Source of the DNA: CAYSZX01 sp964548875
GTDB taxonomy: Bacteria; Patescibacteriota; Minisyncoccia; Minisyncoccales; JANBVM01
Assembly: GCA_964548875.1 (NCBI GenBank)
Contig: CAZJSP010000026.1
Span: 1 to 6,926, forward strand
Length of the DNA stretch: 6,926 nt
Reading direction: 5' to 3'
Below are positions 1 through 3,347 of the stretch, piece after piece (within the stretch, counting starts at the first letter, position 1; each line of letters begins with the position of its first letter). Both the position numbers and the translations under genes were made by a program. The notes under the pieces were generated by a model. The model was not told the DNA's origin, did no database searches, and was given only the letters and a program-made list of their open reading frames with translations.

Positions 1-1
1 A

Positions 2-58
2 ATCTATAATATAACACCTAAACCCTTGACACTCCAAATAGGGTATAATATTATAGAT
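2..58. repeat. 11-bp inverted repeat around the recombinase promoter
   Basis: ATCTATAATAT at 2-12 is the exact reverse complement of ATATTATAGAT at 48-58, with 35 nt between the arms. The right arm covers most of the proposed -10 box of the recombinase promoter, so a protein bound there would compete with RNA polymerase. The arms are almost pure A+T, so chance pairing is a real possibility. It could be an operator pair, part of a recombination site, or nothing. Confidence 0.4.
26..54 (+). promoter_or_regulatory. sigma70-type promoter of the recombinase gene
   Basis: A perfect -35 box TTGACA (26-31) is followed after exactly 17 nt by TATTAT (49-54), five of six matches to the -10 consensus. 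Transcription would start near 61 and give a leader of about 96 nt before the ATG at 157. A perfect TATAAT also occurs at 44-49, but its spacing from TTGACA is only 12 nt and no -35 box lies at the right distance from it. Confidence 0.65.
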
Positions 59-60
59 AT

Positions 61-156
61 AGGAGTAACGTCGCAGAATGTAGGTAAAGCGACAAATAAG
101 ATAGGTTTTTGTGAATTTAAATAAAAAATGCCTTTTATAGTTAAAAATTAAAATAT
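61..156 (+). promoter_or_regulatory. leader of the recombinase gene with a GTCGC/GCGAC dyad
   Basis: This untranslated stretch lies between the inferred transcription start and the recombinase ATG. GTCGC (70-74) and GCGAC (89-93) are exact inverted copies 14 nt apart, so the leader could fold into a hairpin, or the DNA could be a two-armed protein site. The stretch begins with AGGAG (61-65), followed at 78-83 by ATG TAG, a start codon directly followed by a stop. No Shine-Dalgarno sequence stands in front of the true ATG at 157. I do not recognise a known riboswitch or RNA family. Confidence 0.35.
67..79 (+). repeat. direct repeat, upstream copy (flanks the recombinase gene)
   Basis: AACGTCGCAGAAT here matches AACGTCGCACAAT at 1142-1154 in 12 of 13 positions, in the same orientation. 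The two copies lie just outside the two ends of the recombinase gene, about 1,075 bp apart. This copy overlaps the left arm of the GTCGC/GCGAC dyad at 70-93. Its GC-rich core stands out from the surrounding AT-rich DNA, which makes chance less likely than for the other repeats here. Confidence 0.5.
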
Positions 157-1110
157 ATGAAAAAATCTAAAAAACCACTAATTCAATATATACCCGATTT
201 TATTGATTATTGTGAGGTCGAAAAAGGATTAGCTTCTAATACTCAAAAAAATTATAAGAGATATTTAAAAAAATTTTCTAATTGGCTGAAAAAAGAAAAT
301 AAAGAAGATATCTTCCCCCACCAAATAACGAGCGATGATGTTTGGAACTACAGATTGTATTTATCAAGACATAAGAACAAAAAAGGCAAAAAATTGCTTA
401 GAATTACTCAAAATTATTATCTTGTGGCTCTTAGAGCCCTTTTAAGCTACTTTGCGACCAAAGATATAGAATGTATCCCGTCAGATAAAGTAAGCCTCCC
501 TAAAGACACTAGAAAAGATAAGCCTGTAAAATTTCTTGATGTGGATCAGATTAGCCAGCTCTTAGCCACTCCAGACATTAATACGAGAAAAGGATTGAGA
601 GATCGAGTGATTTTAGAAACTTTATTTTCAACTGGATTAAGGATTGCTGAACTTGTTGCTCTTGATAAAAAACAATTTCAAAACATCGCAGATAAAAAAG
701 ATTTAGAGTTAAGTGTTGTCGGAAAAGGAAACGTTCCAAGAACTATTTACTTTTCAGAAAGGGCTTTAGAATGGCTTAAAAAATATTTAAATGCTAGAAA
801 CGACGAAGACAAGGCCTTATTTATTAACTACTGGTCTAAAAAAAAGAAAGATCGCAGATTGACTGCGAGATCCATCCAAAGAATGGTAAAAAGATATGTT
901 GTAGGGGCAGGGCTTCCGATGTTCACAACCCCTCACACCCTAAGACATTCAGCCGCCACTCATCTTTTAAGCCAAGGAGTAGACTTAAGAACAATACAAG
1001 AATTTTTAGGACACCAGAATATAGTAACAACTCAAGTTTACACTCACGTTACAAATAAGAGATTAAGAGATATTCATAGAAAATACCACAGCGGAAAAGA
1101 CTTAAAATAA
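157..1110 (+). CDS. tyrosine recombinase, XerC/XerD type
   Basis: This site-specific DNA recombinase of 317 residues is close to the usual ~300 of XerC and XerD. The N-terminal SAM-like core-binding domain covers roughly residues 8-101. The catalytic domain covers about 124-308 and carries the whole active site: R162 (in TGLRIAEL), K190 (in VVGKGN), H260 and R263 (HTLRH), H286 (LGHQN) and the nucleophile Y295 (VYTHV). The tail after the tyrosine also reads like Xer proteins. Family members resolve chromosome dimers at dif sites, and relatives move integrative elements. Xer cannot be told from integrase by sequence alone, but the compact size and Xer-like C-terminus favour Xer. The ATG at 157 is the only plausible start, since no in-frame ATG, GTG or TTG lies just upstream. 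It has its own promoter, and near-identical 13-bp repeats lie on both sides. Phage or transposon partners are absent, so a housekeeping role is likelier than a mobile one. Confidence 0.93.
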   Translation: MKKSKKPLIQYIPDFIDYCEVEKGLASNTQKNYKRYLKKFSNWLKKENKEDIFPHQITSDDVWNYRLYLSRHKNKKGKKLLRITQNYYLVALRALLSYFATKDIECIPSDKVSLPKDTRKDKPVKFLDVDQISQLLATPDINTRKGLRDRVILETLFSTGLRIAELVALDKKQFQNIADKKDLELSVVGKGNVPRTIYFSERALEWLKKYLNARNDEDKALFINYWSKKKKDRRLTARSIQRMVKRYVVGAGLPMFTTPHTLRHSAATHLLSQGVDLRTIQEFLGHQNIVTTQVYTHVTNKRLRDIHRKYHSGKDLK

Positions 1111-1117
1111 CCTACTT

Positions 1118-1143
1118 TTTATTTTAAGCAATGATAAAATAAA
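1118..1143. repeat. 9-bp A+T inverted repeat after the recombinase gene
   Basis: TTTATTTTA (1118-1126) and TAAAATAAA (1135-1143) form an exact stem with an 8-nt loop between the convergent recombinase and ATP-cone genes. The stem has no G-C pair and no clear T-run follows it on either strand, so at best it is a weak bidirectional terminator. Its right arm runs into the downstream copy of the 13-bp repeat. Confidence 0.3.
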
Positions 1144-1154
1144 CGTCGCACAAT
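1142..1154 (+). repeat. direct repeat, downstream copy (flanks the recombinase gene)
   Basis: AACGTCGCACAAT differs at one base from the copy at 67-79. It lies 31 bp beyond the recombinase stop and 19 bp beyond the stop of the convergent ATP-cone gene, outside both coding regions. Unlike the upstream copy, no inverted GCGAC arm follows at the same distance, so if this is a protein site it has only one clear arm. Confidence 0.5.
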
Positions 1155-1173
1155 ATTAGAGGGTCCTATAAAA

Positions 1174-1440
1174 TTATTTCTTATAGTTTCTCCAGGCCTC
1201 AGCTGCAGATGGCTCAACGGTTTCAAGTTCCTGAAGAATTCTGTCTCTAATCTCACTTGTTTGAATTACCTCCTTCTCCCCTGCTCTCTGTAAAACAACA
1301 CTAGAAACCTGGCCAACAACCTCTTTGGTTCTTGCTTCGTCTATTTCCGCATCCTGGCAAGCCAAACTAATTGATTTTTTAATTTTTTCTGGCTTAAAAT
1401 CTTCTTTTGACCCGTCTTTTTTAATAACAAATTTAGTCAT
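1174..1440 (-). CDS. stand-alone ATP-cone domain protein
   Basis: The 88 residues are essentially one ATP-cone domain. It has the opening pattern of the family (FVIKKDGSKEDF at residues 4-15, then K19-I20 starting the first helix), a middle of two helices, and the closing AEAWRNY segment (80-86). ATP-cones bind ATP or dATP. They normally sit at the N-terminus of ribonucleotide reductase large subunits, where they set activity, or in the repressor NrdR. Here there is no reductase, zinc ribbon or other domain attached and no reductase gene nearby, so the partner is unknown. It may sense nucleotide levels and act on a protein encoded elsewhere. The gene has a good promoter of its own (1480-1508) and is divergent from the 283-residue gene. 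By hand count 1191-1370 is about 46% G+C, clearly above its neighbours. No Shine-Dalgarno sequence precedes the ATG. Confidence 0.82.
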   Translation of the reverse strand: MTKFVIKKDGSKEDFKPEKIKKSISLACQDAEIDEARTKEVVGQVSSVVLQRAGEKEVIQTSEIRDRILQELETVEPSAAEAWRNYKK

Positions 1441-1479
1441 GAATAAAATATTAATTTCTAATTAAACGACTTTTAAGTA

Positions 1480-1508
1480 ATTGTAGCACTACTATAAAAA
1501 AGTGTAAA
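1480..1508 (-). promoter_or_regulatory. promoter of the ATP-cone gene
   Basis: Read on the minus strand, TTTACA (1508-1503) is followed after 17 nt by TACAAT (1485-1480), and TGC stands directly before the -10 box, giving an extended -10. The inferred start near 1473 gives a leader of about 33 nt. It is arranged back to back with the plus-strand promoter, with only 10 nt between the two -35 boxes. Confidence 0.6.
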
Positions 1509-1518
1509 TTAGTAAATA

Positions 1519-1547
1519 TTGACAATTTTTTTTTATTATTTCAATAT
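1519..1547 (+). promoter_or_regulatory. probable promoter of the 283-residue gene, perhaps leaderless
   Basis: A perfect TTGACA (1519-1524) lies upstream of the gene. The hexamer 17 nt further on is CAATAT (1542-1547), a weak -10 box; TATCAT at 1545-1550 is a better match but needs a 20-nt spacer. With the 17-nt choice, transcription would begin at or within a base or two of the ATG at 1554, so the message would have no leader. This agrees with the lack of a Shine-Dalgarno sequence. Confidence 0.4.
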
Positions 1548-1553
1548 CATAAT

Positions 1554-2405
1554 ATGTCGTACCTTAACAATACAGATAATACTCCCTGCTGGTATGATCT
1601 TTTTTATGATCCAAAGAGACAGCTTATAGGGCTTAGGATCCATCAAGAGATCATAGGAAAAGTAATAAAAGGAATAAGAAAAGAAAAAATACTGTCCATA
1701 GTAGAAAGATTCAAATTCAATGAATTTGAAGAAAGTTTTGATCGTTTTGGATTTTATTCTATTTTTCAGATAGAAAACTCTTTATTTGAAAAAATAAAAA
1801 ACTTCGTCATGGGCAGATGGAAGAATGACTTTATTAAGCTAACGGCAAAACTCCCCAAAAAAGAAAAGAGTGTCTGCTGTTCAAAAAAAGAGTGTATTTT
1901 ATGTAACGGAGATGGATTTATTTATAAATATAATGCAAAAAAAATTCTTGCAATTATAGGAAGTCTATCTCTACTTTTACACAGATTGAACTCTATTGAG
2001 AAAAAAGTTAGTTGTAAGAAAGTTCAACTGCTTACTGTTAAATTAGCAAGACGGTTAATTACAGGAACTTATAGCTCGTCCTTGAGGAAGATCCTTATCA
2101 ATCTTTCATCAAAAGAAAAAAGTTTTTTCCAAGGTCCAATAAGGGCCATGAGGAGTTCCTTTGAATATATGGTAGAAGAAAAAGCTTACAATCCTGAATA
2201 TTATTTCGAAATATCCGAAAATGGATGGCTAAGCATAGGATGCCCAGGAGATGCTTGTGGTTTATTCCCCTCTGAATTTAAAACAAATACTTTAGAGGGT
2301 TACAACTTCTCACCACATAATATAGACACACCCATGCAGGTGTTAATCCTATTATGTGGTCTAGCAGAGTTAACAAAAAAAATTAGACAAAAGGGTTCTA
2401 AATAA
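1554..2405 (+). CDS. unrecognised 283-residue protein with a CxxCxGxG cysteine motif
   Basis: I do not recognise this protein. It has no signal peptide or clear membrane segment, so it is probably cytosolic. Cysteines cluster at residues 108, 109, 114 and 117. C114-C117-G119-G121 spell CxxCxGxG, the repeat unit of the DnaJ zinc domain, but only one copy is present and no J domain exists. With C108 or C109 it could hold one metal ion. Further cysteines are at 12, 154, 230, 235 and 268, the pair C230/C235 lying in GCPGDAC. Residues 130-183 look helical and basic, which would fit nucleic-acid binding, but this is only a guess. The reading frame is intact and ends in TAA inside a terminator hairpin. 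It is divergent from the ATP-cone gene and convergent with the GNAT-ended operon, so it forms a single-gene unit. A perfect 10-bp-arm inverted repeat lies inside it at 1710-1730. It may be an accessory gene. Confidence 0.75.
   Translation: MSYLNNTDNTPCWYDLFYDPKRQLIGLRIHQEIIGKVIKGIRKEKILSIVERFKFNEFEESFDRFGFYSIFQIENSLFEKIKNFVMGRWKNDFIKLTAKLPKKEKSVCCSKKECILCNGDGFIYKYNAKKILAIIGSLSLLLHRLNSIEKKVSCKKVQLLTVKLARRLITGTYSSSLRKILINLSSKEKSFFQGPIRAMRSSFEYMVEEKAYNPEYYFEISENGWLSIGCPGDACGLFPSEFKTNTLEGYNFSPHNIDTPMQVLILLCGLAELTKKIRQKGSK
1710..1730. repeat. 21-bp inverted repeat inside the 283-residue gene
   Basis: TTCAAATTCA (1710-1719) and TGAATTTGAA (1721-1730) are exact inverted copies with one base between them. 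The site lies about 155 bp into the coding region and encodes residues near FKFNEFEE. Symmetry over 20 of 21 bases resembles a dimeric repressor operator, but alternating Phe/Glu codons can create it by chance. Confidence 0.5.
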
Positions 2406-2423
2406 ATTAGGCCCTTCTTTTTT
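2391..2423 (+). terminator. Rho-independent terminator of the 283-residue gene
   Basis: AAGGG (2391-2395) pairs with CCCTT (2412-2416). After a bulged T, TCTAA (2397-2401) pairs with TTAGG (2407-2411) with one G-U pair, leaving a 5-nt loop. A run of six T follows at 2418-2423. The stop codon TAA (2403-2405) lies in the loop, so termination is set immediately at the end of the gene. Confidence 0.7.
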
Positions 2424-2431
2424 ATTAAATT

Positions 2432-2455
2432 AAAAAACCCGGATATCCGGGTTTT
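2432..2455 (-). terminator. terminator at the end of the minus-strand operon
   Basis: Bases 2434-2455 form a perfect 22-bp palindrome with core CCCGGATATCCGGG and A4/T4 flanks. Read on the minus strand the stem is followed by a T-run ending at 2432. It lies just after the GNAT stop (2477) and closes the five-gene minus-strand unit. It could also back up the plus-strand terminator, although the T-run on that side is shorter. Confidence 0.75.
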
Positions 2456-2476
2456 CCATTAAAAAGATTAATAAAA

Positions 2477-3028
2477 TTAAATTTCCTTTAACATAATAAC
2501 CTCATCAGCTACATTACCATTAGTCGATACCTGCTTCGGAATTTCAGTTATTTTTTCAAAACCCATCTTCTGAGACAAATTAATGGCTATTTTGTTATTA
2601 GAAAAAACACTCAGTCTAACCATTTGAACCTTTTTAAGTTTTTTTTCAGCTAGCTTAAGAGCCTCTTTCATTAAATACTCTCCTAGTCCTATTCCTCTGT
2701 ATTTTTTTAGAATATAAACCTCCAAAAGGCCAACATGTTCAGCCAATCCTAACTTAGGCGTAATAGAAGCCCTCCCGATCATTCTATTATTGTTATTATT
2801 CTCTGCAATTAAAACAATCGCTCGATTATTATCGATTTCTTCTAATCTTTCACTAATAATAAAGTCTTGAGTTTCAAAAAACTGCCCAATATCGCTTGGA
2901 ATAAAAGCTGTTTCATCTTTAACAAGTTCGTTAGCAAACCTATTAATTTTGCTAATTTTTTGAACGTCTTCTTGATTAAGATCTCTAATCCTTATTTCCT
3001 TTTCTTTGAATTTTTTAACTTGATCCAT
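2477..3028 (-). CDS. GNAT-family N-acetyltransferase
   Basis: The 183 residues carry the acetyl-CoA-binding core of the GNAT fold. Strand beta4 (VGLLEVYILKKY, 99-110) leads into the pyrophosphate loop R111-G-I-G-L-G116 (consensus RxxGxG/A) and the following helix. The second half (VRLSVFSNNKIAINLSQKMGF, beginning at V137) contains the usual N-x-x-A-I-x-L-x-x-x-x-GF pattern. The end, DEVIMLKEI, is also typical. The acceptor could be a protein N-terminus, an amine metabolite or another small molecule; the sequence does not say. A run of five Asn (77-81) lies in a probable loop. It is the last gene of the operon and its ATG begins 2 nt after the ybaB stop (TAATTATG), so it is probably translated by re-initiation. 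No Shine-Dalgarno sequence is visible. Confidence 0.9.
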   Translation of the reverse strand: MDQVKKFKEKEIRIRDLNQEDVQKISKINRFANELVKDETAFIPSDIGQFFETQDFIISERLEEIDNNRAIVLIAENNNNNRMIGRASITPKLGLAEHVGLLEVYILKKYRGIGLGEYLMKEALKLAEKKLKKVQMVRLSVFSNNKIAINLSQKMGFEKITEIPKQVSTNGNVADEVIMLKEI

Positions 3029-3030
3029 AA

Positions 3031-3276
3031 TTACATCATTTGGGAAAATTCTTGAGAAATCGCTAAACGAGCTTTATTTAGAGCCTCATTAAAGCATTCC
3101 TTAAGAATATTCGCTTGTTTTTCTTCATCTAAATCTGGATTTAAAGTAAGAACTTTAATACTAAAGGAGCCGTCAATTACAACCTTTACTCCTTCTTTTT
3201 CTGAAGTAAACTCTTGATTTTTAATAGACTTTTGTAGGTTTTTGATTTTAGCTAATTCTTTAAATTTGTCAAACAT
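3031..3276 (-). CDS. ybaB: short YbaB/EbfC-family nucleoid-associated protein
   Basis: This small DNA-binding protein of 81 residues keeps the family's pattern: an N-terminal amphipathic helix (KFKELAKIKNLQKSIKNQ, 4-21), a beta region (GVKVVIDGSFSIKVLTLNPD, 29-48) matching the family's V.V.I.G...V..V.IDP block, then a helix with the hallmark FNEALNKAR (63-71). Members form dimers shaped like tweezers that bind DNA without much sequence preference. At 81 residues it is shorter than the usual ~100-115, with a trimmed N-terminal helix and no Gly/Pro-rich tail. The ATG at 3276 must be the start, because no start codon lies between it and an in-frame TGA upstream. In many bacteria ybaB sits between dnaX and recR; here it follows the TraG-like ATPase by 71 nt and is coupled to the GNAT gene. 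Confidence 0.85.
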   Translation of the reverse strand: MFDKFKELAKIKNLQKSIKNQEFTSEKEGVKVVIDGSFSIKVLTLNPDLDEEKQANILKECFNEALNKARLAISQEFSQMM

Positions 3277-3347
3277 ATTTATAGTTTCTAATGTTATTTT
3301 TTTAAAAAAAGAAAAAGACCTTCTTCAACCCTTTTACAAAAAAGAGA
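3277..3347 (-). other. 71-nt gap between the TraG-like gene and ybaB
   Basis: This is the only sizeable gap inside the minus-strand gene cluster. It is mostly homopolymer A/T tracts, including seven T followed by seven A at 3297-3310. I see neither a convincing promoter nor a strong terminator, so read-through from the ATPase gene into ybaB is likely but not certain. A separate weak ybaB promoter cannot be excluded. Confidence 0.4.

Noticed and set aside
111..140. A 9-codon reading frame GTG...TAG just upstream of the recombinase, as a possible leader peptide
   Set aside because: The start is GTG with only a weak AGG upstream, the peptide has no regulatory-looking codon run, and such short frames are expected by chance.
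61..1154. Recombinase plus flanking repeats as a complete mobile element or integron
   Set aside because: There is no cargo, no transposase partner, no tRNA attachment target and no attC-like cassette array; the repeats alone do not prove mobility.
1166..1186. CTATAA...TTATAG inverted repeat at the end of the ATP-cone gene as a terminator
   Set aside because: Only a 6-bp AT-rich stem with a 9-nt loop and no T-run after it on the minus strand.
1554..2405. The 283-residue protein as a DnaJ-type chaperone
   Set aside because: A single CxxCxGxG unit, no HPD-containing J domain and no C-terminal substrate-binding domain.
2867..3055. 62-codon plus-strand frame over the GNAT gene
   Set aside because: It is antisense to a clear GNAT gene, Phe/Asn/Ile-rich as expected from the complement of AT-rich coding DNA, and has no signals of its own.
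3304..3338. Terminator-like hairpin (AAAAG...CTTTT with T-tracts, minus strand) between the ATPase gene and ybaB
   Set aside because: The stem has five pairs plus one G-U, only one G-C pair and a loop of about 12 nt, so it is too weak to call; the T-tracts reflect local A/T homopolymers.
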